A stretch of 64,000 bases of DNA from Lactobacillus sp. (lineage in GTDB: Bacteria; Bacillota; Bacilli; Lactobacillales; Lactobacillaceae): the NCBI GenBank assembly GCA_022484695.1, contig JAKVKU010000016.1, positions 1 to 64,000 of the forward strand, written 5' to 3'. Numbering within the stretch: the stretch's first letter is position 1; the number at the start of each line of letters is the position of its first letter. Positions 25,148 through 35,265 of this stretch are shown in pieces. The position numbers were made by a program, and so were the translations under genes. The notes below the pieces were generated by a model. It did not search any database, was not told the origin of the DNA, and worked only from the letters and a program-made list of their open reading frames with translations.

Positions 25148-25834
25148 ATGTTTGATCTAAAAAAAGCAATTGCCCAGGCCAAACACGTGACTTTTTTAAC
25201 CGGCGCTGGGGTTTCTACACCCTCCGGCATCCCGGACTATCGCTCTAAGGGCGGGCTTTATGCCGGCCATCAGAATCCTGAATATTTATTAAGCCATGAA
25301 AACTTGGTGCAACATCCCGATAGCTTTTATGACTTTGTTAAAAATAACATGTATTTTCCTAAGGCGAAGCCCAATATCATCCACGAAAAAATGGCGGCCA
25401 TTTCCAATGAAAAGGGCACCATCGTTACCCAAAATGTGGACGGCCTGCATACCAAGGCCGGTGCCAAACACGTGGTGGAATTTCACGGGAATTTGTATGA
25501 TATTTATTGCCAAACCTGTGGCAAGCATGTGGACTACAAAACCTATTTGACCGACTACCATCACCAAGAAGATGGCGGCATTTTAAGACCAAATATTGTG
25601 TTGTACCAAGAAGGCATTCCTGAGAAGAATTTAGAAGGGGCTGTGCGGGCCATTGAAACGGCAGATCTGATCGTAGTAGTGGGGACTTCCTTTAAAGTTT
25701 ATCCCTTTGCCGCTTTGATCAATTACCGCGCTCGGGATGCCAAATTAGTAGCGGTCAATAAAGAAAAACTAGACTTTGATATGCCCGTAGAAATGATTCA
25801 AGGGGATGCCCAAGACGTTTTTGCTAGACTATAG
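25148..25834 (+). CDS. NAD-dependent protein deacylase, Sir2 family
   Basis: It removes acyl groups from lysines using NAD. The 228 residues carry TGAGVSTPSGIPDYRS (NAD binding), TQNVDGLHT, the catalytic histidine in VEFHGN, and GTSFKVYP near the C-terminus. The zinc ribbon is incomplete: CQTC is present, but the second CxxC pair before GGILRPNIV is replaced by H-H-Q-E-D. The ATG follows TGGAGG. It is the first gene of a short run with a TMEM175 gene, chorismate mutase and a flavoprotein. Confidence 0.93.
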   Translation: MFDLKKAIAQAKHVTFLTGAGVSTPSGIPDYRSKGGLYAGHQNPEYLLSHENLVQHPDSFYDFVKNNMYFPKAKPNIIHEKMAAISNEKGTIVTQNVDGLHTKAGAKHVVEFHGNLYDIYCQTCGKHVDYKTYLTDYHHQEDGGILRPNIVLYQEGIPEKNLEGAVRAIETADLIVVVGTSFKVYPFAALINYRARDAKLVAVNKEKLDFDMPVEMIQGDAQDVFARL

Positions 25835-25849
25835 AGGAGTTGATTTGTT

Positions 25850-26458
25850 ATGAGTAAGCAGCGAATTGAAGCTTTTACAGATGCGGTGATTGCTATTATT
25901 ATCACCATCATGGTATTGGAGTTAAAACCACCCCATATGCCAACTTTTGCCAGTCTTTGGGCTGAACGGGGTTCCATTGGGGTTTATATCTTTAGCTTTT
26001 TCGTATTATCTGTTTACTGGAACAATCACCACCATCTGTTTGCCTTAGTGCATAAGGTGACCGGTAGTGTTTTATGGTTGAATATGGTATTGATGTTCTT
26101 CTTGAGTTTATTTCCCTTCACTTCCACGTGGGTCATCGAGGGGCATATTAATGAAGTTGCCCCAGAATTAACCTATGGCATTGTGATTTTATTGGCCAAC
26201 GTGACCTGGGCAATTTTGGTACGGCGCTTGATCAAAGTCAACGGGGATGATTCCTTGATTGGCAAGAGTTTAGGCTCAGATTATCATAAACCCTTGATTT
26301 CCATTGGGGTGGCCGCCTTTGCGGTCATCGTGGGGATATTCCAACCCCTGGCTGTCTTTGCCATTGATGGCTTAATGTTCTTACTCTGGGTGATCCCAGA
26401 ACGGCGGGCCGAACGGACTGTTTGGACCAGCGAAAAAAATTCGAAACCAAAGGAATGA
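25850..26458 (+). CDS. TMEM175/DUF1211 family membrane protein, second copy
   Basis: This 202-residue membrane protein is paralogous to the one at 16739-17335. It starts MSKQRIEAFTDAVIAIIITI and has about six membrane helices and the same YWNNHHHLF-type histidine-rich segment after helix 2. The family contains potassium channels. The ATG has GAGGAG upstream and lies 15 bases after the sirtuin gene. Cation conduction is inferred from the family. Confidence 0.88.
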   Translation: MSKQRIEAFTDAVIAIIITIMVLELKPPHMPTFASLWAERGSIGVYIFSFFVLSVYWNNHHHLFALVHKVTGSVLWLNMVLMFFLSLFPFTSTWVIEGHINEVAPELTYGIVILLANVTWAILVRRLIKVNGDDSLIGKSLGSDYHKPLISIGVAAFAVIVGIFQPLAVFAIDGLMFLLWVIPERRAERTVWTSEKNSKPKE

Positions 26459-26465
26459 TGTTTTA

Positions 26466-26750
26466 GTGCTAGAAGAACAACGTAATAAGATTGACGCGAT
26501 TGATACGAAATTAGCTGCTTTATTAGAACAACGGCTCCACGTCTCTGAAGAAATCGCCCAAGCCAAGTATGAACATCATTTGGGCTTGACCGATCGGGGT
26601 CGCGAAGCAGTTTTACTGGAAAAAGTAGTCAATACCATTCAAGCCCCTAACTTAAAACCTTATGTCAAAGACTTGTACAAAGACATTCTCCTGATCTCCA
26701 AACAACTGCAAGCTAACACCATTAAGGCGTTACAAGACGCCGACAAATAA
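26466..26750 (+). CDS. Chorismate mutase, AroQ class
   Basis: It converts chorismate to prephenate in phenylalanine/tyrosine synthesis. The 94-residue all-helical protein has the AroQ pattern R-N-K-I-D-A-I-D-T-K-L-A-A-L-L-E-Q-R at its start and E-x-x-x-K at the second active-site helix. The start is GTG at 26466 after AAAGGAATG. It lies seven bases from the TMEM175 stop and 22 before the flavoprotein gene. Monofunctional stand-alone type; no other aromatic genes are in the window. Confidence 0.88.
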   Translation: MLEEQRNKIDAIDTKLAALLEQRLHVSEEIAQAKYEHHLGLTDRGREAVLLEKVVNTIQAPNLKPYVKDLYKDILLISKQLQANTIKALQDADK

Positions 26751-26772
26751 ACAGTTTATTGGAGATGCAGTC

Positions 26773-27534
26773 TTGAAAGTATTAGGTATTTTAGGGGCCC
26801 ATAAAAAAGACGGCTTCACCGGCCAGATGTTGGCCACCATGTTAAAAGCCGTCCCCAAGGGCAATGAAACGGAATTATTATATTTAGCAGATTATGATAT
26901 TAAACCCCACACCGCCGCCCCCAATCCCACGTTAAAGGCCTTGATTGCCAAATTGGCCGAAAGTGACGTTTGGATCTTGGCGGCCCCCACTTATTGGGGG
27001 AGTGTGTCTGGGGACATGAAGCACTTTTTAGATTGTTTGCGCCCCAAATTAGTGTATCAAAAGAAAAATGGTGACACCATCCCCGGCCCTTTTAAAAATA
27101 AACATTACTTAAGTCTAACCACTTGTTATATCAGTGCCCTGGATAATTATTTCAGTGGGGCCACGGATGGGACTTTTCGGGTGTTAGACAAGGTGATGAG
27201 TGCTGCTGGCGTGATCAAAGTCGGGGAAGTGGTTTTACCCGGAACTTTTGGGATGAAGACCATTCCTGCCAAAAAAATTGCCCTCTGTGAAAAGTGGGGG
27301 CAGCGCTTAGTGACCAAGGATAGAAGGGACGATAATACTTTGAAACGCTACATTCAATTATTTGTGATGATTGCGGTGATGTCCTTGATCACCATGGCCT
27401 TACAGGGCGCTTTTGAACAAGTGCTCCCGTTACAAAACTTCTTTGTGAATTGGGGGTCATTTGTTTTAATCTTCTTTGTATTATTGGCGGGAATCTTACA
27501 TTTTGTCACCGTCATGAAGCATCGCCGGCGTTAA
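26773..27534 (+). CDS. NADPH-dependent FMN reductase-like flavoprotein with C-terminal membrane segments
   Basis: Residues 1-185 form a flavodoxin-like NAD(P)H:FMN reductase domain (GILGAHKKDGFTGQML as the FMN phosphate loop; AAPTYWGSVSGDMKHFLD as the second flavin loop). Residues about 195-245 hold two hydrophobic helices and a basic end (KHRRR), so the flavoprotein is probably membrane-anchored. The start is TTG at 26773 after TTGGAG. The electron acceptor is unknown. The helices are in frame, with no sign of a frameshift. Confidence 0.85.
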   Translation: MKVLGILGAHKKDGFTGQMLATMLKAVPKGNETELLYLADYDIKPHTAAPNPTLKALIAKLAESDVWILAAPTYWGSVSGDMKHFLDCLRPKLVYQKKNGDTIPGPFKNKHYLSLTTCYISALDNYFSGATDGTFRVLDKVMSAAGVIKVGEVVLPGTFGMKTIPAKKIALCEKWGQRLVTKDRRDDNTLKRYIQLFVMIAVMSLITMALQGAFEQVLPLQNFFVNWGSFVLIFFVLLAGILHFVTVMKHRRR

Positions 27535-27639
27535 GCCAGTGGCCTAAGCGGGCAGTGAATCCCGAAATGGGGCTTTATCCCGAGGCCAGATGGCTTTATA
27601 ATTATATTATCATCAAAGTTTAAGAATGTGAGGTGCGCT

Positions 27640-28113
27640 ATGGCCCAACGGCAATTGACCCTGGCTTTGATCATCCAGGGCAACGAAGTCTTGCTACTGA
27701 ACCGTTATAACAAGCCCTACATTGGCCAGTGGAACGGCATTGGCGGGAAGATCGAACCTGGTGAGACGCCCAAAGCTGGCATCCAGCGGGAGATTTTAGA
27801 AGAGACCCAGATTCCAAAAGCTGCTTATACTTTAACAGATAACGGCTATATGGAATGGTCGGTGGCCGGTGTTTACCAAAATCGAATTTATTTATACACG
27901 GCTTACCTGACCCCAGACTACCCCTTAAAAGTACCCGTGAGTATGCGGGAGGGGTTGTTAAATCTATTTCCACTAGATTGGGCCATGGCCAAAGAGAATT
28001 ACGGGGTAATTGCGGATTTAAAGGCAGTTTATCCTTACATGATCGCCAAGGAACAACATATATTTCACACCAACTTTGTTGGGGATGAATTGGTGACCTT
28101 CAACGTACAATAG
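27640..28113 (+). CDS. Nudix hydrolase, MutT/8-oxo-dGTPase-like
   Basis: It hydrolyses a nucleoside diphosphate-X bond. The complete Nudix box GGKIEPGETPKAGIQREILEET spans residues about 35-56. The 157-residue length and WNGIGGK context resemble the 8-oxo-dGTP diphosphatases of lactobacilli. ATG 27640 is chosen because GAGGTG precedes it; a GTG four codons upstream overlaps that site. The 105 bases before it contain GC-rich imperfect hairpins but no clear terminator. Confidence 0.9.
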   Translation: MAQRQLTLALIIQGNEVLLLNRYNKPYIGQWNGIGGKIEPGETPKAGIQREILEETQIPKAAYTLTDNGYMEWSVAGVYQNRIYLYTAYLTPDYPLKVPVSMREGLLNLFPLDWAMAKENYGVIADLKAVYPYMIAKEQHIFHTNFVGDELVTFNVQ

Positions 28114-28141
28114 TGTCAAGTCAAAAGGGAGGTGAAAGTTT

Positions 28142-28609
28142 ATGCGATTAGATTTTTCAGTGGCAGTTCATAGTTTGTTGTATCTTCAAGCCAAGCAGCC
28201 CGAGAAAGTTACCAGTGCCCAGCTTGCCGATTTAATGGCAGTCAATGCGGTGGTGATTCGCAACACACTTTCCCTCTTACATAAAAAGGGATATATCAAA
28301 GGCACCGTGGGCAAAAATGGCGGTTATACATTGACCAAAAAGCTAGCGGAAATCAACGTGGGGGATCTTTATGACCTCACGATCCCGCCCATCTTAAGTT
28401 ACGCCCGCTTTATCACCGGCGACGTGAATGCCAATGCCTTGGACCCAGATATGGCCAGTGACATGGCCACGTCCTTAACGGATTTATTCACCTTAGCTGA
28501 TGATCATTATCGGGCATTTTACCATGAATTTTCCATGGCCGACTTAGCCAAGGATTTGAAACACCATGGCTATTTCAAGACCATGGCCAAGGAAAAGGGG
28601 CTGATTTAA
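28142..28609 (+). CDS. Rrf2 family transcriptional regulator
   Basis: This 155-residue winged-helix regulator carries LDFSVAVHSLLYL and the recognition region ADLMAVNAVVIRNTLSLLHKKGYIKGTVGKNGGY. The three cysteines of IscR/NsrR-type Fe-S Rrf2 proteins are absent (the protein has no cysteine), so it does not bind a cluster. It overlaps the next gene in TAATG and probably shares its transcript. Target genes unknown. Confidence 0.88.
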   Translation: MRLDFSVAVHSLLYLQAKQPEKVTSAQLADLMAVNAVVIRNTLSLLHKKGYIKGTVGKNGGYTLTKKLAEINVGDLYDLTIPPILSYARFITGDVNANALDPDMASDMATSLTDLFTLADDHYRAFYHEFSMADLAKDLKHHGYFKTMAKEKGLI

Positions 28610-29445
28610 TGATCACCATTGGTTTGACCACTTGGAGCGAGCACCAAAGCCTGCTGCCCGAGAAAAAGCAGTTGACCTTGGTGGATTATGCCGGCTTTTT
28701 CCCCACCGTGGAAATTGATAGTTTATTTTATGGCTTGAAGACGCCCGCACAAGTTCAAAAGTGGGCCGATGCGGTCCCTGATGGTTTTCAGTTTATTGTC
28801 AAAGCCACCAGTGCCATGACCCAGCATGATAAAGAACCTTTGGCTGAGGCGGAATTAAGCCAGCTGTTTAAAGCCTATCGGGGGGCGATCAAGCCCTTGG
28901 TTCAAGCCCATAAATTAAAAACAATTTTGTTGCAATTTCCCCCATTTTTCAAGTTGACTCCGGCCAATATTCGCTATTTGATCCAGGTGCGGCAATTATT
29001 GCCTAAGCTGCCAGTGGCCATTGAGTTTCGGAACCCCACTTGGTATGACCAGCTTTATGTGGGGGAGATGGTGGCCTTGATGCAACGGCTGCAATTCACC
29101 CTGGTGGCCGCGGATGAACCCCAGACCCAGGTCAACAGTGTGCCTTTTTATCCCACGGTGACCAATCCGAAATTGGGGCTTTTTCGCCTCCATGGCCGCA
29201 ACATGGCCGGTTGGCTGAACCAGGATAAGCAATGGCGGGGCAAGCGCACCCTTTATCGCTACAATCAACAGGAATTATTGCAGTTTGCCACTGCGATAAA
29301 GACCATGACCCAAACGGCTGCAGAGGTTTGTGTGATCTTCAATAATAATTCCGGCGGGGATGCTGCCGACAACGCCCTAGCCTTGCAACAACTACTGGGG
29401 ATCGAGTTCCATGGTTTAGGTCCCAAGCAGCTAGATTTATTTTAA
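28609..29445 (+). CDS. DUF72 domain protein
   Basis: This 278-residue TIM-barrel-like protein of the DUF72/YecE family shows typical features: I-G-L-T-T-W-S near the start, E-I-D-S-L-F-Y-G near residue 37, and F-R-N-P-T-W-Y in the middle. The function is unknown; the family is suspected to be endonuclease- or isomerase-like. It is translationally coupled to the Rrf2 regulator gene, so the two may act together. It ends 90 bases before metG. Confidence 0.88.
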   Translation: MITIGLTTWSEHQSLLPEKKQLTLVDYAGFFPTVEIDSLFYGLKTPAQVQKWADAVPDGFQFIVKATSAMTQHDKEPLAEAELSQLFKAYRGAIKPLVQAHKLKTILLQFPPFFKLTPANIRYLIQVRQLLPKLPVAIEFRNPTWYDQLYVGEMVALMQRLQFTLVAADEPQTQVNSVPFYPTVTNPKLGLFRLHGRNMAGWLNQDKQWRGKRTLYRYNQQELLQFATAIKTMTQTAAEVCVIFNNNSGGDAADNALALQQLLGIEFHGLGPKQLDLF

Positions 29446-29467
29446 GGTTCAGCGAACTGCTTAATCA

Positions 29468-29476
29468 TGCTATACT
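29468..29476 (+). promoter_or_regulatory. Extended -10 promoter of metG
   Basis: TGCTATACT is a TG-N-TATACT element 58 bases before the metG start. The short leader leaves no room for a T-box. Confidence 0.5.
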
Positions 29477-29531
29477 AATTACATTATTTTCGTGTCAAGA
29501 TTATTCAAAAATTCAATTATAAGAGGTTTAA

Positions 29532-31546
<2,015 letters not shown>

Positions 31547-31547
<1 letters not shown>

Positions 31548-32329
31548 TGGCCATGAAGATTTTTGATTCCCATACCCATTTAAATGACCCCCATTATGCC
31601 GGCCATGAGGCTGAATTTGTGGCCCATGCCAAGGCATTACACGTGGTGAACATGGCCATTGTGGGGTCGGATACTGATTTTAACCAGGGGGCCATTGATT
31701 TGGCGGAACGGTTTGCCAATTTATATGCCATCGTGGGTTGGCATCCGGAGTTCTCGAAGGACTTTACCCCAGCCGCTGAAGAAGTTTTAATGACCCAGCT
31801 GCACCATCCGAAAGTGGTGGCCCTAGGAGAAATTGGCTTAGACTACCACTGGAACACTTCGCCCCAAGATGTGGAACGAAAGGTTTTTGCCCGGCAATTA
31901 GACATTGCCAACGACTTGCAAAAGCCCGTTTCAATCCACACCCGGGATGCTTTTGAAGATACCTACAACATTTTAAAGGCCAGCCAAATTCAACATTTTG
32001 GCGGTATCATGCATAGTTTCACGGGGGATGAGACTTGGGCTAAGCGGTTCTTGGATCTAGGGATGTACGTATCCTTTAGTGGCATGGTCACTTTTAAAAA
32101 TGCGCCAGAAATTCAAGCTGCTGCTAAAATCATTCCGGATGATCGCCTATTGGTGGAAACCGACGCCCCTTACTTGACCCCAGTGCCGCACCGGGGTAAG
32201 CCCAATGAACCGGGCTACACCTATTATGTGGTGCAAAAATTGGCAGAACTGCGCCAAGACACCCCAGCACATATCGCCGAAGTCACGTATGACAATGCAC
32301 GAAAGGTGTTTGGTTTAACTGATGAGTAA
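31547..32329 (+). CDS. tatD: TatD family metal-dependent DNase
   Basis: This 260-residue TIM-barrel hydrolase has all metal ligands visible: SHTHLND (first two His), GEIGLDYH (Glu), SIHTRDA (His), MHSFTGD (His) and VETDAPYLTP (Asp). It probably acts as a 3'-exonuclease in DNA repair or turnover. The start overlaps the metG stop, and the frame overlaps rnmV by eight bases. An internal ATG two codons in is an equally possible start. Confidence 0.95.
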
Positions 32330-32915
32330 GGCAAAGCGCATTCCTGAAATAATCGTGGTGGAAGGCAAAGATGACACCAAACGCTTGCAACAATTTGATC
32401 CCCAGATCGATACCATTGAAACCAATGGGTCAGCCATTGATGGGGCCACTTTAGCCCTGATCAAGCAGGCCCAAGCCACCCGGGGCGTGATTGTTTTTAC
32501 GGACCCGGACCAGCCTGGGGAGAAAATTCGCAAGACCATCCTGGCGGCCATCCCGGGGGTGAAACAGGCCTTTTTGCCAGCCTCTTCAGCCGTCCCTAAA
32601 GCCAAAGGGACCCTGGGGGTGGAACATGCTTCTAATGCGGCGATTGCCGCAGCTTTGACCAGTGCATACACCACGGCTAAAGACACGGCTTTTGTCCCAG
32701 AAATCACCCAAAAAGACTTGATCGCCGCCGGTTTGATTGTCGGTCCTAATGCCCGGCAACGGCGGATCTGGTTAGGGGATAGCCTGCATATTGGTAAAGT
32801 GAATGGGAAACAATTACTGAAACGGCTGGCTGCTTTTCAGATTTCCCGGGCCCAATTTGAACAGGCCCTAGTCCAAGTCAACGAAAGGCAGATAGACAAT
32901 GACAGAACTGATTAG
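32322..32915 (+). CDS. rnmV: Ribonuclease M5
   Basis: It matures the ends of 5S rRNA. The 197-residue protein has an N-terminal TOPRIM domain (VVEGKDDTKRL, then VFTDPDQPGEKIR with the D-x-D pair) and the M5 C-terminal region (GLIVGPNARQRRIWLGDSLHIG). It overlaps tatD and rsmA on either side, the conserved order in Firmicutes. Confidence 0.95.
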   Translation: MSKAKRIPEIIVVEGKDDTKRLQQFDPQIDTIETNGSAIDGATLALIKQAQATRGVIVFTDPDQPGEKIRKTILAAIPGVKQAFLPASSAVPKAKGTLGVEHASNAAIAAALTSAYTTAKDTAFVPEITQKDLIAAGLIVGPNARQRRIWLGDSLHIGKVNGKQLLKRLAAFQISRAQFEQALVQVNERQIDNDRTD

Positions 32916-33783
32916 TTCCCCAGAAAGAACCCGTGAAATCCTGCAGGCCCATGGCTTTAAGTTTAAAAAGAGCCTGGGGCAAAATTTCTTGACCAATCCT
33001 GGCCTATTACAAGACATGGTGGCGGCGGCTGACTTAAGTGCCGTTGATCAAGTCATTGAAATTGGCCCGGGTATTGGGGCTTTGACGGAATTATTGGCCC
33101 AAAAAGCCGGGAAAGTCCTGGCTTTAGAGATCGATCAGCGCCTCATCCCGATTTTAGCGGACACCCTGCAGGCTTATGACAATGTGGTGGTTAAAAACGC
33201 CGATATTTTAAAAGTAGACTTACCCACCTTGTTAGCGGCAGAATTTGATCTGACCAAGCCCATCAAAGTATTGGCCAATTTGCCCTATTACATCACCACC
33301 CCAATTTTGTTGAAATTGGTCCAGTCCCCAGTGGACTTGGTCCAAATCATCGTGATGATGCAATACGAAGTGGCCGAACGCATCGTGGCCACACCGGGGC
33401 ATAAGGCCTATGGGTCTTTGACCCTGGCCATTGCCATGAATATGCAGGCCCAAATTGTGGCCAAAGTCCCCAAGTCCGCCTTTATCCCCCAACCCAAGGT
33501 GGACTCGGCCATTGTCAGCTTGACCCCTTTAACCACGGAGGTCATTCCCAAGGCAGAAAAAGCCCAATTTAATCGCTTCATTCAAATTGTTTTTAAACAA
33601 AGACGGAAGCGATTATTAAACAATTTATTGTCGTTTTTTGGTAAAACACCAGCCACTAAAGCCACCATGGCCGCCGCCATTACTAGCCTGGGGGTGACCG
33701 TGGATGTGCGGGCTGAAGCGTTATCATTAGGGCAACTTGAAGCGCTTTTTAGATTTATATTAAAAAATCAATACAAAATATAA
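32899..33783 (+). CDS. rsmA: 16S rRNA dimethyladenosine transferase
   Basis: It dimethylates two adjacent adenosines at the 3' end of 16S rRNA; loss gives kasugamycin resistance in other bacteria. The 294-residue protein has SAM motif I VIEIGPGIGALTELL and motif IV NLPYYITTPIL. It begins within the end of rnmV (17-base overlap), so expression is coupled. No anomaly seen. Confidence 0.97.
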   Translation: MTELISSPERTREILQAHGFKFKKSLGQNFLTNPGLLQDMVAAADLSAVDQVIEIGPGIGALTELLAQKAGKVLALEIDQRLIPILADTLQAYDNVVVKNADILKVDLPTLLAAEFDLTKPIKVLANLPYYITTPILLKLVQSPVDLVQIIVMMQYEVAERIVATPGHKAYGSLTLAIAMNMQAQIVAKVPKSAFIPQPKVDSAIVSLTPLTTEVIPKAEKAQFNRFIQIVFKQRRKRLLNNLLSFFGKTPATKATMAAAITSLGVTVDVRAEALSLGQLEALFRFILKNQYKI

Positions 33784-33848
33784 TAATTGGGAATTTTTTC
33801 TAGAAAAAAGCTTAATAGTATGGTAAAATAGCATGTTTTCCATTTTTG

Positions 33849-33857
33849 TGGTATACT
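33849..33857 (+). promoter_or_regulatory. Extended -10 promoter of veg
   Basis: TGGTATACT is a TG-N-TATACT element 22 bases before the veg start. Confidence 0.55.
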
Positions 33858-33879
33858 AGACCTCACGAGGGGTGAGTGC

Positions 33880-34125
33880 ATGCCAATTACATTAGCAAGT
33901 ATCAAACACGATCTTGATGGGAAAGTCGGACACAATCTGACTGTTGTCGCACAAGCAGGTCGTAAGAAAATTACACGTCGCCGGGGCATTTTAAAAGAAA
34001 CGTATCCCGCCGTTTTCGTCGTTGATTTAAATCAAGAGGAAAACGCATTTGAACGCGTTTCATATAGTTATGCTGATTTACTAACACAATCAATTAAAAT
34101 TGATTTTGATGAAGATGACGCTTAA
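33880..34125 (+). CDS. veg: Veg protein
   Basis: This small 81-residue conserved Firmicutes protein is associated with biofilm gene regulation in Bacillus. It begins PITLASIKHDLDGKVGHNL and has the basic stretch GRKKITRRRG and an acidic end (DFDEDDA). The GAGGGGTG site and its own promoter and terminator make it monocistronic. The position between rsmA and ispE is the standard one. Confidence 0.95.
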   Translation: MPITLASIKHDLDGKVGHNLTVVAQAGRKKITRRRGILKETYPAVFVVDLNQEENAFERVSYSYADLLTQSIKIDFDEDDA

Positions 34126-34145
34126 ACCAGTTAGAATTTAAGTCG

Positions 34146-34182
34146 GAGTTTTGGGTATTTTTTTACCCAAAGCTCTTTTTTT
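34146..34182 (+). terminator. veg terminator
   Basis: GAGTTTTGGGTA pairs with TACCCAAAGCTC, followed by seven T. Confidence 0.9.
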
Positions 34183-34270
34183 GTGTCTTTTGCCAAACAA
34201 ATCCGCCCCTGTGCCTGGTCATAGGGAATACGGTATAATAATAGCAATAATAAAAAATTTGGTGAAGAAT

Positions 34271-35134
34271 ATGGAAGCAGGATATATGGCTCCAGCGAAG
34301 TTGAATCTAGCCGTTGATATTACTGGTCAATATCCCGACGGTGCCTTTCAGTGGCAAATGGTTTCCACCACACTGAATTTATTTGACTATGTGCGCATTA
34401 AAGTACGTGATGACCAGAAAATAATCGTAAGTGCCAACCAAAGCTATGTCCCCGCCGGTAAGCGCAACTTAGCCTTTCAAGCGGCCCGCTTGTTGCAGCA
34501 GCAATACCATGTGGCCCAGGGGGCTGAGATCGATATTGAAAAGCATATTCCCGTGGCCGCTGGTCTAGGGGGCGGCAGCAGTGATGCCGCGGCAGTATTG
34601 CGGGGGTTAAACCAACTTTGGCATTTACAACTCAGCAAGCAGACCTTGGTGGATCTGGCCTTAGACTTAGATGAAGATGTGCCGTTTTGTATTTGGTCCC
34701 AGGTGGCCGAAGTCCGGGGTAGAGGCAATGAAGTGATCCCCGTGACCAATAATTTGAACTTTTACGTGGTGGTGGTCAAACCCGACTTTCCGGTGTCCAC
34801 GCGCAAACTCATGCGCCACGTGACCCTGGAGAACCTAGGACCACGTCCGGACCACCAACTGGTGATCAACGGATTGACCCAAAATAACTATGGCCAAGTG
34901 GTGGCGGGCATGGGCAATGTACTAGAAGCCGTGACCGCCCGACAATACCCCGAGATTTTACGTTTAAAACAAAAACTGTTGCAATTTGGTGCCGATGGGG
35001 CCGCTATGTCCGGCAGCGGGCCGACGGTTTATGGCTTATGTGCCAGTGAGAGCCGCGCTAAGCATGTTTTAAACAGCATGCGGGGTTTTTGCCAGGAAGT
35101 TTATTTATGCCAGCCCTACTATTTGGCAGAATAA
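34271..35134 (+). CDS. ispE: 4-diphosphocytidyl-2-C-methyl-D-erythritol kinase homologue (IspE)
   Basis: This GHMP-family kinase of 287 residues has the ATP loop PVAAGLGGGSSDAAA (about residues 93-107) and C-terminal motif SGSGPTVYGL. ATG 34271 is chosen: GGTGA precedes it and it leads into APAKLNL, the usual N-terminus; the upstream extension runs back into the veg terminator. Lactobacilli make isoprenoids by mevalonate and generally keep only this MEP gene, so its real substrate there is uncertain. The family D-G-Y-H segment is D-G-A-F here. Confidence 0.88.
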   Translation: MEAGYMAPAKLNLAVDITGQYPDGAFQWQMVSTTLNLFDYVRIKVRDDQKIIVSANQSYVPAGKRNLAFQAARLLQQQYHVAQGAEIDIEKHIPVAAGLGGGSSDAAAVLRGLNQLWHLQLSKQTLVDLALDLDEDVPFCIWSQVAEVRGRGNEVIPVTNNLNFYVVVVKPDFPVSTRKLMRHVTLENLGPRPDHQLVINGLTQNNYGQVVAGMGNVLEAVTARQYPEILRLKQKLLQFGADGAAMSGSGPTVYGLCASESRAKHVLNSMRGFCQEVYLCQPYYLAE

Positions 35135-35150
35135 TGAGCAAATTTGGTTA

Positions 35151-35206
35151 AAATACGAACAATCCCATTAAAAAATGAAAAAACGCTATGATTTCTGAGA
35201 ACGAAC
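35151..35206 (+). promoter_or_regulatory. Candidate PurR boxes
   Basis: AAATACGAACAAT (35151-35163) matches 12 of 13 positions of the Gram-positive PurBox AWWWCCGAACWWT. A second ACGAACA core is at 35201-35207, upstream of the purR start. This fits autoregulation, but the spacing is unusual. Confidence 0.4.
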
Positions 35207-35265
35207 ACGTATAATATTAACAGTTATTGCTGTTTTTTATAGGCTCAAGAGATAAAGGAGAATTT

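Noticed and set aside
27535-27639. GC-rich imperfect hairpins before the Nudix gene as a riboswitch
   Set aside because: Stems are short and inconsistent, with no terminator or sequestration of the ribosome site.
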